Part shown: positions 35,971 through 43,401 of the stretch, piece by piece
Numbering within the stretch: the first letter of the stretch is position 1
Layout of the letters: each line of letters starts with the position of its first letter
NCBI GenBank assembly: GCA_020024265.1
Contig: JAHHTW010000012.1
Coordinates: 1-55,712 of the forward strand
Direction of reading: 5' to 3'
DNA length: 55,712 bases
Source: Anaerotignum sp.
GTDB lineage: Bacteria > Bacillota > Clostridia > Lachnospirales > Anaerotignaceae
The notes under the pieces: generated by a model
Told to the model about the DNA's origin: nothing
Database searches by the model: none
Seen by the model: the letters and a program-made list of their open reading frames with translations, nothing else
Position numbers and translations under genes: made by a program

Positions 35971-36495
35971 ATGAAGCTGCTTGTCATCAGCGATACACAT
36001 CATTATATGGACAATGCAAGAGATGTGCTGCTCAGGATTGGCGCACAAATGGATGCAGTGGTGCATTTGGGAGATCACGATACCGATGCCGCAGAGCTGC
36101 AAAAGGAATTTCCTACGCTACCTTTTCATGTGGTGAAGGGCAACAACGATTATGGTATGCAAACACCAAACAACCAGATACTCCGTATTGCCGGCAGAGC
36201 CATACTGTTGACGCATGGGCATAAGCAAAACGTATATTTCAGCTATGATTCGATTGCATATTGGGCAGAGGAAAAAGGGGCAGATGCAGTGCTGTTTGGA
36301 CATACACATCATCCGGTGTATGACAATGAGGGCAGAGTGATGCTGCTCAATCCGGGCAGTCTTTCTTTGCCCAGAGGTGGTACGGCACCCACATTTGCAA
36401 TATTGGATATTTCCGAAAACGGGCGTATGGAGGCGGCGATTATGGAATATGACAAAAAGAAAGCCTTTTGCCGCATGAAACCACACAGGTATTAA
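35971..36495 (+). CDS. YfcE/MJ0936-type metallophosphoesterase
   Basis: 174 residues. It has the complete metal signature of this compact phosphodiesterase family: SDTHHY (residues 7-12), GDHDTD, GNNDYG, THGHKQ and GHTHHP, followed by LNPGSLSLPRGG. The family cleaves phosphodiesters with Mn. The physiological substrate is uncertain. It is 4 nt downstream of rdgB and is translated from GGAGTTG near the rdgB stop. Confidence 0.93.
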   Translation: MKLLVISDTHHYMDNARDVLLRIGAQMDAVVHLGDHDTDAAELQKEFPTLPFHVVKGNNDYGMQTPNNQILRIAGRAILLTHGHKQNVYFSYDSIAYWAEEKGADAVLFGHTHHPVYDNEGRVMLLNPGSLSLPRGGTAPTFAILDISENGRMEAAIMEYDKKKAFCRMKPHRY

Positions 36496-36499
36496 AAAG

Positions 36500-36552
36500 C
36501 AATACATACATTGCAAAGGGAGTTGCTCTTTGCGATGTATGTGTATGGTATA
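36500..36552 (+). terminator. Long hairpin after the phosphoesterase gene, probable terminator
   Basis: An imperfect stem of about 19 bp (ATACATACATTGCAAAG paired with CTTTGCGATGTATGTGTAT). The T run on the plus strand is missing, so termination may be partial. Confidence 0.5.
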
Positions 36553-36592
36553 TGCAAAAAATAAAAAAATAGAAATTTTTTTGAAATTTGTG

Positions 36593-36621
36593 TTGACGGA
36601 TGACATTTTTTATGGCATAAT
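36593..36621 (+). promoter_or_regulatory. Promoter of tRNA-Arg
   Basis: TTGACG and CATAAT with 17-nt spacing; transcription would begin about 25 nt before tRNA-Arg. Confidence 0.75.
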
Positions 36622-36654
36622 ATTTCTTGCCGAATTGGTCAATGATTGATAGAT

Positions 36655-36728
<74 letters not shown>

Positions 36729-36730
36729 TC

Positions 36731-36763
36731 TGACGCTGCATGAAGATTGATGCAGCGTTTTTT
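36731..36763 (+). terminator. Terminator after tRNA-Arg
   Basis: Stem ACGCTGCA/TGCAGCGT followed by six T, just downstream of the tRNA. Confidence 0.9.
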
Positions 36764-36819
36764 CATACAAAACAACAGTACAATAAAAACATAAGGTATA
36801 TATGAGATAGATAGTATAG

Positions 36820-36899
36820 GCGGATATGGCGGAATTGGCAGACGCACTGGATTTAGGTTCCAGCGGGCAACCGTGCAGGTTCAAGTCCTGTTATCCGCA
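36820..36899 (+). tRNA. tRNA-Leu (TAG)
   Basis: Acceptor GCGGATA pairs perfectly with TATCCGC. The anticodon stem CTGGA/TCCAG holds the loop TTTAGGT, giving anticodon TAG. An extended variable arm, as expected for a class II tRNA, precedes the CAGGTTCAAGTCCTG T arm. Discriminator A, no encoded CCA. Confidence 0.95.
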
Positions 36900-36903
36900 G
36901 GTG

Positions 36904-36957
36904 AAAAAATCATTCAAATCCCATTCCAAAAGGAGCGGAGGTTGGATGATTTTTTTT
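36904..36957 (+). terminator. Terminator after tRNA-Leu
   Basis: Stem AAAAAATCATTCAA/TTGGATGATTTTTT (one G-T pair) with a 24-nt loop and a T run. Confidence 0.8.
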
Positions 36958-37087
36958 ATTTGGATACCATGAAAGCGACAATCGTGAAATATGGGACAGC
37001 AGTTGCGTAAAATATAAAATATTTTTATTGATTTTTCCAAAAATAAATGGAAAGTCAGAAAAAACTTGGGAAAGCATGAATTTTGGG

Positions 37088-37116
37088 TTGACGTGGATTT
37101 TGGTAAGGCATATACT
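37088..37116 (+). promoter_or_regulatory. Strong sigma-A promoter of the tandem mgtE operon
   Basis: TTGACG and TATACT with exact 17-nt spacing. Transcription should start near 37123, leaving a leader of about 320 nt before mgtE copy 1. Confidence 0.88.
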
Positions 37117-37159
37117 AAATAAGTAAAGAAAAGCAAGCAAGCAAACGGAGGTGAATTGC

Positions 37160-37387
37160 ATGGACGGCAGTAGTGAGAGTATTCCTTTGGAACCGGAGCG
37201 ACGAAAGCAGCAGAGCCGATCATGCAGGTTCTTTTTTCGTGTGGAAAAGGGCTTGCTTTTTCGTGTATACAGCAAAAGAGGAGAAAAGCGAAATGTTTGT
37301 AATCTGATGAAGCCATATGGGATATGCGACAGATGCAAACAGCTTTTGTTGTGCAAACGAAAATGGAGATACGGTTTTTTCTGCTGA
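37160..37387 (+). CDS. Putative leader peptide upstream of mgtE
   Basis: 75 codons. Initiation looks genuine: GGAGGTG lies 6 nt before ATG 37160. The peptide starts MDGSSESIPLEPERRKQQ, with an acidic/proline segment followed by basic residues, then becomes Arg/Lys/Cys/Phe-rich. The stop codon (37385-37387) touches the first base of the intrinsic terminator stem ahead of mgtE. A magnesium-sensing leader peptide in enterobacteria (MgtL) also has an early acidic/proline run followed by Arg residues. Similarity to that is only general. It could instead be an RNA element with an accidental frame. Frame and codon use in the second half are not clearly coding. Confidence 0.4.
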   Translation: MDGSSESIPLEPERRKQQSRSCRFFFRVEKGLLFRVYSKRGEKRNVCNLMKPYGICDRCKQLLLCKRKWRYGFFC

Positions 37388-37417
37388 CACTTTTGCAATA
37401 GGAAAAAGTGTTTTTTT
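37387..37417 (+). terminator. Leader terminator directly upstream of mgtE copy 1
   Basis: Eight-pair stem (ACACTTTT/AAAAGTGT, spanning 37387-37394 and 37404-37411) followed by a run of T. It lies between promoter and gene, so it is regulatory rather than an operon end. Confidence 0.85.
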
Positions 37418-37443
37418 ATTGCCAAAAAAATGGGGTGAATACA

Positions 37444-38796
37444 GTGGAAGAAATGCAGATGCTCTTTGACCGTTTCAATGCGCAAATGGACAAAGGGGCA
37501 TATATTGAATTAAAAAAAGAGTTGAATGAAGAAAATGCCGCAAATGTGGCAGAGTATTTTGAAGAACTTTCTGCGGAAAAACAATTGTTTGTATTTCGTC
37601 TTTTGACAAAAGATATGGCAGCAGAAACATTTTCGTATATGGACAGCGATACACAGGAGCATATCGTACATTCTATTACAGACAAGGAAGTACGCAGTAT
37701 TGTAGATGAAATGTTTTTGGATGATACGGTGGACTTTCTGGAGGAAGCACCTGCCAATCTGGTCAAAAAGGTGATGCGCAATACAGATGCACAAACACGT
37801 GCGCTCATCAATCGTTTTTTGAATTATCCGGAAAATTCTGCCGGAAGTTTGATGACCATTGAGTTTGTGAAGCTGCGTGGAGGTATGACGGTAGCAGCGG
37901 CGATTGAACACATCAAAAAAACAGGAATGGATAAAGAAACCATATATACCTGTTATGTCATTGATTCGCAGCGCAAGCTCATTGGCGTTATGCCACTTCG
38001 GACGCTGCTTTGCGCAAAAGACGAGGAGCTGGTTTCGGAGGTGATGTCCGAGGATGCAATTTCTGTGCATACCACAGACGACCAAGAGGAGGTTGCGCAC
38101 ATCTTCAAAAAATACAACTGGATGGCACTTCCGGTAACGGATATGGAAAATCGCTTGGTAGGTATCATCACGGTCGATGATATTGTGGAAGTCATTGAAC
38201 AGGAAACAACAGAGGATATGGAAAAAATGGCAGCATTGCTGCCATCAGATGAAGAATATTTGAAAACACCTGTATTGAAGCTGGCAAGAAACCGTATTGT
38301 ATGGCTGTGTGCATTGATGATTTCAGGTACATTGAGCAGTCTTGTCATTGGACATTATGCGGCGCTGTTAGCCGTTGCAATGACGTTATCCAATTTTGTG
38401 ACAATCATTACAGGGACAGGAGGAAATGCCGGTGCGCAGGCATCTACCATCATCATTCGTGGTATGGCGCTTGGAGAGATTGAAGTGAAGGATGTTTTGC
38501 GTGTGCTATGGAAGGAAATCCGTGTGGGGCTGATGTGCGGCACGATATTGGGTATGGTGAATATGGTACGGATGACCGTATTTAGCCAAAATACCAGCTT
38601 TGCCATTGATTTGACGGTATCGGTGAGTATGGCAGCGGTGGTTGTCATATCCAAAACCATTGGCTGTACGCTACCCATTTTGGCAAAAATCATAAAGGTA
38701 GATCCGGCAATGATGGCAGGGCCTTTGATTTCGACGTTGGTCGATGCGGTGGCATTGATCATTTATTTCAGCATTGCATCTATGCTGCTGTTGTAA
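37444..38796 (+). CDS. mgtE: Magnesium transporter MgtE, copy 1
   Basis: 450 residues. MgtE is a dimeric Mg2+-gated Mg2+ channel of the inner membrane. The N-terminal helical MgtE_N domain (about 10-130) has LFVFRLL and DDTVDFLEEAP. Two CBS repeats cover about 135-260 (RKLIGVMPLRTLL, NRLVGIITVDDIV). A linker helix with TTEDMEKMAALL leads to five membrane helices (about 285-450), with GTGGNAGAQASTIIIRGMA lining the pore. GTG 37444 is the start: GGGGTG lies 6 nt upstream, and the resulting length equals that of copy 2. Expression is likely set by the leader terminator just upstream. Confidence 0.95.
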   Translation: MEEMQMLFDRFNAQMDKGAYIELKKELNEENAANVAEYFEELSAEKQLFVFRLLTKDMAAETFSYMDSDTQEHIVHSITDKEVRSIVDEMFLDDTVDFLEEAPANLVKKVMRNTDAQTRALINRFLNYPENSAGSLMTIEFVKLRGGMTVAAAIEHIKKTGMDKETIYTCYVIDSQRKLIGVMPLRTLLCAKDEELVSEVMSEDAISVHTTDDQEEVAHIFKKYNWMALPVTDMENRLVGIITVDDIVEVIEQETTEDMEKMAALLPSDEEYLKTPVLKLARNRIVWLCALMISGTLSSLVIGHYAALLAVAMTLSNFVTIITGTGGNAGAQASTIIIRGMALGEIEVKDVLRVLWKEIRVGLMCGTILGMVNMVRMTVFSQNTSFAIDLTVSVSMAAVVVISKTIGCTLPILAKIIKVDPAMMAGPLISTLVDAVALIIYFSIASMLLL

Positions 38797-38809
38797 AGGA
38801 GGTGCAAGC

Positions 38810-40162
38810 ATGGAAGAATTGAATGAAATGTTTGCGCAGTGGCGTGAGATGCTCGAGGGTGGGCAATATCTGGCACTGCGGGAAGAACTCAATGAAGATC
38901 AGCCTGCCAATGTTGCGGAATTTTTGGAGGAACTGCCAAAGGAGCAGCAATTGTTTCTATTCCGACTATTGGGCAGCGATATGGCAGCAGATGCGTTTGC
39001 CTTTTTGGACAATGATACACAGGAACATATTGTGCATTCCATCACCGACAAAGAGGTACGCAACATTGTAGACAACATGTTCTTGGATGACACCGTAGAT
39101 TTTTTGGAGGATGCGCCTCCCGATCTGGTAGAGAAGATTTTACGCAATACAGACAGCGAAACCAGACAGTTGATCAATCGTTTTTTACGGTATCCGGAAA
39201 ATTCTGCCGGAAGTTTGATGACGGTGGAATTTGTGGACTTACAGGAGAATATGACGGCGAAAAGAGCCATGGAGCTGATTCGGCGCATTGGTTTGGATAA
39301 GGAAACCATATATACCTGCTATGTGATCAATGGACAAAAACGTCTGGTGGGTGTTTTGCCACTTAGGACACTGCTTTTGGCAAATGAAAACACAAGGGTA
39401 TCAGACCTCATGGAGGAGGACGTCATTCGTGTCACCACAATGGATGATCAGGAGGAAGCTGCCAATTTATTCCGAAAATACAGCTTTATGTCCTTACCTG
39501 TTGTGGATGGGGACGAGCGTTTGGTTGGAATCATCACCGTCGATGACATTGTGGATGTTATTGATGAAGAAACAACAGAGGATATGGAAAAAATGGCTGC
39601 TTTGCTGCCTTCGGATGAAGAATATCTCAAGACACCGGTAAACAAGCTGGCAAGAAACCGTATTTTTTGGCTTTGCGTACTGATGGTATCCGGTACGCTC
39701 AGCAGCTTCATCATTGGATTGTATCAGCCGATTTTGGATGAAGTGGTGCAGCTGGCTGCATTCATACCAATATTGACCGGAACCGGTGGGAATGCAGGCT
39801 CACAGGCATCTGCAATGATTATCCGTGGTATGGCGTTGGATGAGGTACGCCCCAAAGATATTTTACGTGTACTGGGAAAAGAAGTACAGGTGGGTCTGAT
39901 TTGTGGTGTGATGCTTGCTACCATCAATCTTGTGAAACAGACCTTATTCAGTCCTTCTACAGATCTGATGGTGGATTTGACGGTATCGGTAAGTATGGGT
40001 GCGGTCGTGGTAGTCGCAAAGGCGGTTGGCGGCATGCTGCCAATTGTCGCAAAGGTATGTAAGCTGGATCCGGCAATTATGGCAGGACCTTTGATTACAA
40101 CATTGGTAGATGCCATTGCGCTTTTGATTTTTTTCCATGTGGCAATGTGGCTGGTGGTATAA
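38810..40162 (+). CDS. mgtE: Magnesium transporter MgtE, copy 2
   Basis: 450 residues, exactly as long as copy 1 and collinear with it: MgtE_N (DDTVDFLEDAPPDL), two CBS repeats (KRLVGVLPLRTLL, ERLVGIITVDDIV), TTEDMEKMAALLPSDEEYL linker and five membrane helices with GTGGNAGSQASAMIIRGMA. The soluble halves are highly similar and the membrane halves differ more, especially around the first two helices. The start has AAGGAGGTG 6 nt upstream, 13 nt after copy 1, so both are on one transcript. The pair could form heterodimers or give two transport set points. Confidence 0.95.
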   Translation: MEELNEMFAQWREMLEGGQYLALREELNEDQPANVAEFLEELPKEQQLFLFRLLGSDMAADAFAFLDNDTQEHIVHSITDKEVRNIVDNMFLDDTVDFLEDAPPDLVEKILRNTDSETRQLINRFLRYPENSAGSLMTVEFVDLQENMTAKRAMELIRRIGLDKETIYTCYVINGQKRLVGVLPLRTLLLANENTRVSDLMEEDVIRVTTMDDQEEAANLFRKYSFMSLPVVDGDERLVGIITVDDIVDVIDEETTEDMEKMAALLPSDEEYLKTPVNKLARNRIFWLCVLMVSGTLSSFIIGLYQPILDEVVQLAAFIPILTGTGGNAGSQASAMIIRGMALDEVRPKDILRVLGKEVQVGLICGVMLATINLVKQTLFSPSTDLMVDLTVSVSMGAVVVVAKAVGGMLPIVAKVCKLDPAIMAGPLITTLVDAIALLIFFHVAMWLVV

Positions 40163-40181
40163 AAAGTCAAATGGGCAATCA

Positions 40182-40231
40182 TAAAAAAATCAGCAACATC
40201 TATTTTCAGATGCTGCTGATTATATTTTTTA
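40182..40231. terminator. Bidirectional terminator between mgtE copy 2 and lysC
   Basis: Stem ATCAGCAACATCT/AGATGCTGCTGAT (one mismatch) with A run before and T run after, shared by converging genes. Confidence 0.9.
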
Positions 40232-40238
40232 TGAAAAA

Positions 40239-41465
40239 TCAGGATTTTCTCATGTTTACAGAAGCATTTTTGAATTTATCATGTACAGCAATCATAGCTT
40301 CGTCAATATCCTGTTCTGCAATGAGCAATGTGATTTTGATTTCAGATGTAGAAATCATCTGGATATTGACACCTGCATCATACATTGCTTCAAAGAACAT
40401 TGCAGCAACGCCGGGGTTGCTTGCCATGCCTGCACCAACGATGGAAAGCTTTGCAACAGATTCATCGTATACGATTTTTGCAGCGGTCAGACGTTCTTTG
40501 TTTTCTTCCAGCGCTTTGATTGCAATTTCCAGATCTTCCTGTGCGATGGTAAAGGAAATATCCTGTCTGCCATCATGACCATTGGATTGCAAAATAATAT
40601 CCACGCTGACCTTTTCTTTTGCCATCAAATCAAATATTTCAAATGCTTTTCCGGGCTGATCCAAAACGCCCAAAACAGAGATACGAGCCACGTTTTTATC
40701 TGTAGCAACGCCGCTTACCAACATTCTTTCCATCTTGCAATCCTCCTTAATTTCTGTACCTTCTGCATCAGACATACTGGAACGCACCACCAGCTTGACA
40801 TTGTATTTTTTCGCAACTTCTACGGAACGGCAATGCAATACCTTTGCACCTAAGGATGCCAGCTCCAGCATTTCGTCATAACTGATTTCATCCAGTTTTT
40901 TAGGGTCTTTTACGACACGTGGATCAGCGGTATATACACCTTCTACATCTGTATAAATTTCGCAAATATCTGCATTGAGTGCAGCTGCCAATGCAACTGC
41001 TGAGGTATCGGAACCGCCACGGCCGAGTGTGGTCATATCGCCAAGCATATTGACACCCTGGAAACCAGTAACCAATACAATGTTACCACGTTCCAGCTCA
41101 TTTTCGATACGTTCGGAATGGATCTTGCGAATCCGTGCATTGCTGTACGTATTTGTGGTTTCGATACCCACCTGAACACCATTGAGTGATATGGCTCTGC
41201 CACCAAGAGAATTGATTGCCATTGCCATCAGTGCAACAGACTGTTGTTCTCCTGTCACCAAAAGCATATCCATTTCTCTGCGGCTGGGTTTTGGATTGAT
41301 TTCTTTTGCCTTGGCAATCAGACCATCTGTGGTCTTTCCTTGGGCAGAAAGTACCACAACAACATCATTGCCTGCGTTTTTGGCTGCAAGGATGCGTTTT
41401 GCTACATTGAACACTCTTTCGGGATTGGCTACGGAGCTACCGCCGTATTTTTGTACAATTAACAT
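40239..41465 (-). CDS. lysC: Aspartate kinase
   Basis: 408 residues, the monofunctional class with two C-terminal ACT domains. It phosphorylates aspartate at the entry to lysine, threonine and methionine synthesis. The N-terminal motif KYGGSSVA (residues 6-13), TTLGRGGSDTSAVALAAAL, EIYTDVEGVYTADPR and the ACT stretch GVLDQPGKAFEIFDLMA match the family. The start overlaps the thrB stop by 7 nt (ATGTTAA) behind an AGGAGGAAG site, so the two genes are coupled. It is usually feedback regulated by lysine and/or threonine through the ACT domains. Confidence 0.96.
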   Translation of the reverse strand: MLIVQKYGGSSVANPERVFNVAKRILAAKNAGNDVVVVLSAQGKTTDGLIAKAKEINPKPSRREMDMLLVTGEQQSVALMAMAINSLGGRAISLNGVQVGIETTNTYSNARIRKIHSERIENELERGNIVLVTGFQGVNMLGDMTTLGRGGSDTSAVALAAALNADICEIYTDVEGVYTADPRVVKDPKKLDEISYDEMLELASLGAKVLHCRSVEVAKKYNVKLVVRSSMSDAEGTEIKEDCKMERMLVSGVATDKNVARISVLGVLDQPGKAFEIFDLMAKEKVSVDIILQSNGHDGRQDISFTIAQEDLEIAIKALEENKERLTAAKIVYDESVAKLSIVGAGMASNPGVAAMFFEAMYDAGVNIQMISTSEIKITLLIAEQDIDEAMIAVHDKFKNASVNMRKS

Positions 41466-42388
41466 GATTTTGCTTCCTCCTGTAATTCCGTCATGACTTT
41501 AGCCCCTTCCAGATCTGGTTGAAGTAACGTAAGCTGCCAATGATTGGGAAGTGTTTCAAGATAGGCAGACATTTCCTTCTGGAATGATTCGGCTTTGTCC
41601 TTGGTTACCATGGCCATCAGTGTAGAGCCTGCACCGCTCAAGTAGCAGGCAGCGGCACCGCTTGCATGCGCTTGTGCGAAAATATCACCCATATGGGCAA
41701 TGAGCGTTTCACGATAAGGCTGGTGGATGCAATCCTCCATGGCCATTTGCAGATTTTCATATTTTCCTGACGTGATGGATGCAACCAGAAGTGCCGCACG
41801 AGATACATTGAATACAACATCAGCACGGGAGTAATGCTCTGGAAGCACACTGCGAGATTTTTCCGTAGAAACAGGAAAATCAGGTACCATTATAGCAAAC
41901 AATAAATCATCGGGCAACTCCAAACGTACATGATTCATATTTTTTTCCGCATCCAGTGCGCCAACTACCATGCTGCCAAAAAAAGCAGGGGCTGCATTAT
42001 CTGGATGCCCCTCAAGTTTGGTCGCCATGACAGCCAGATCATCTACAGTGCAGGGAGAGCCTGCAAGTGCATTTGCGGCAAGCAGACCGCCAACAATACA
42101 GGCAGCGCTGCTGCCCAGTCCACGTACCATGGGAATATCATCGGACTGTATGATATGGATACCGGGCAGAGGCAGATGCTGTTCTTTATAGAAATACTGC
42201 ATGGTCTGATAGATGAGATTGTTCTCGTCTGTGGGTATTTCGATTGCCTGCTTCTTGCGTACTTCAATTTGTACGCCGGATGGGATTTCCTCTACCCATA
42301 TATGATTGTAAAGCTGCAAGGCAACGCCGATGCTATCAAAGCCCGGCCCCATATTGGCTGATGTTGCCGGAATGCGAATGTGAAGCAT
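41459..42388 (-). CDS. thrB: Homoserine kinase
   Basis: 309 residues of GHMP-kinase fold. ThrB phosphorylates homoserine, supplying threonine synthase. N-terminal IPATSANMGPGFDSIGVALQLY and the ATP loop RGLGSSAACIVGGLLAAN (about residues 88-105) are characteristic, and the C-terminal GAAACYLSGAGSTLMA completes the GHMP set. AAGGAGG precedes the start. It overlaps lysC and lies 206 nt downstream of a PheB-type ACT gene. Homoserine dehydrogenase, often in this cluster, is not in the window. Confidence 0.96.
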   Translation of the reverse strand: MLHIRIPATSANMGPGFDSIGVALQLYNHIWVEEIPSGVQIEVRKKQAIEIPTDENNLIYQTMQYFYKEQHLPLPGIHIIQSDDIPMVRGLGSSAACIVGGLLAANALAGSPCTVDDLAVMATKLEGHPDNAAPAFFGSMVVGALDAEKNMNHVRLELPDDLLFAIMVPDFPVSTEKSRSVLPEHYSRADVVFNVSRAALLVASITSGKYENLQMAMEDCIHQPYRETLIAHMGDIFAQAHASGAAACYLSGAGSTLMAMVTKDKAESFQKEMSAYLETLPNHWQLTLLQPDLEGAKVMTELQEEAKSC

Positions 42389-42594
42389 ATGGAAACCTCC
42401 TTAAATAAAAAATGGATTGATTGTGTATGAAACATCCCCGATCATAGTCCGGAGCGCATGCCATGGCATATCTCAAATCATGGGCAGGCACACCATTTTG
42501 CAAAAAAACATGGGTATGCCGCTGCACGCGCTTGCTGATCACAGGGAAAGAAAAATGCGTACTGTATAGAAATACAGTACACACTTTATTTTTA

Positions 42595-43038
42595 TCATTC
42601 TCTGCCGATGATTTGTATAGACTGCATGCCTTCCAACTGCTGTAGTACGCCCATCAATTTTCCGAAATCTCCCTGCATTTCATTTGTTTCAATGGTAATG
42701 GTGACATTTGCAATACCATTGATGGGGATGGTTTGATTGATGGTCAGAATATTTGCACTTTCTGCTGCAATGTTGTTGAGCACTGCGGACAAAAGTCCGG
42801 GGGTGTTGTCCAAATTCATAGATATGGTTACTGTTTTGCCTCTGGTGTTTTCATACAAAGGATGTACCGCATCACGATATTTATAAAATGCACTGCGGCT
42901 GATACCAACATGGTTGACAGCATCCTGCACCGTTTTTTCTTTGCGGCTTTCCAGAAGGTTTTTCACCTCCATTACCTTCAAAAAAATTTCAGGTAATACG
43001 CTTTTATCTACAATAAAGAAATTCTTGTCTTCCTTCAA
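42595..43038 (-). CDS. pheB: ACT domain-containing regulator (PheB/UPF0735 type)
   Basis: 147 residues, exactly the length of PheB-type proteins in Bacillus. The N-terminal half has a winged-helix-like segment (TVQDAVNHVGISRSAFYKYRD). The C-terminal half is an ACT domain (TISMNLDNTPGLLSAVLNNIA) that binds an amino acid. The function is not firmly known; in relatives it is found with hom/thrB or pheA and is thought to regulate. The TTG start at 43038 is inferred from AAGGAGAG upstream and the exact length match. The frame could extend upstream without a ribosome binding site. Confidence 0.88.
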   Translation of the reverse strand: MKEDKNFFIVDKSVLPEIFLKVMEVKNLLESRKEKTVQDAVNHVGISRSAFYKYRDAVHPLYENTRGKTVTISMNLDNTPGLLSAVLNNIAAESANILTINQTIPINGIANVTITIETNEMQGDFGKLMGVLQQLEGMQSIQIIGRE

Positions 43039-43092
43039 CCTAAACTCTCTCCTTTTGTTTTTGTGATACATACATTTGTTTCCAATACAAGG

Positions 43093-43121
43093 AATATAGC
43101 ACACTTCGTCTTTCAATGCAA
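43093..43121 (-). promoter_or_regulatory. Sigma-A promoter of the pheB-thrB-lysC run
   Basis: Minus-strand TTGCAT (43116-43121) and TATATT (43093-43098) with 17-nt spacing, about 50 nt before the pheB start. The gap between pheB and thrB (42389-42594) shows no gene and no clear terminator, so the three genes may be cotranscribed. Confidence 0.75.
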
Positions 43122-43401
43122 GAACCAAAATCAATTTTTTGTGTTTTTGTACATGGGTTGTGCGCATTTGGCAAAAGAAAGCCGAATTTTGATATGAGAA
43201 AATGATGAAGGGAAAAAGAGAGTTTTTTTGGCTCTATCCTTCACAAAAAGTGGTTTTTCTGATAGAATAGCTGGTAGAGTAAAAATACGTCATTTGGATG
43301 GAACAGGTGCCACTGGAAATACGTCTTTTACGATTGGTATAAAAAGCAGGATCACAGAATAAAACGAATACAAAAGGCAGCTTGATAGGAGGGCTGACGT
43401 T

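Larger units (their letters stand above)
37123..37443 (+). promoter_or_regulatory. Long terminator-ended 5' leader of mgtE operon (candidate attenuator)
   Basis: About 320 nt separate the promoter from the mgtE start, and the leader ends with a complete intrinsic terminator (37387-37417). Such a terminator between promoter and gene means expression depends on antitermination. A second weaker hairpin with a T run (GAACC...GGTTC then six T, about 37190-37243) lies in the middle. I looked for M-box, T-box, yybP-ykoY, NiCo and SAM riboswitch marks and did not see them. The leader also holds a well-initiated short ORF (37160-37387). Confidence 0.7.

Noticed and set aside
37123..37443. mgtE leader considered as an M-box, T-box, yybP-ykoY or SAM riboswitch
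   Set aside because: None of the conserved sequence marks of these classes was found by eye; left as an unidentified leader pending a covariance search.
42389..42594. Gap between pheB and thrB examined for a missing small gene or hom fragment
   Set aside because: Short frames only, no ribosome binding site on either strand and no homoserine dehydrogenase motifs.
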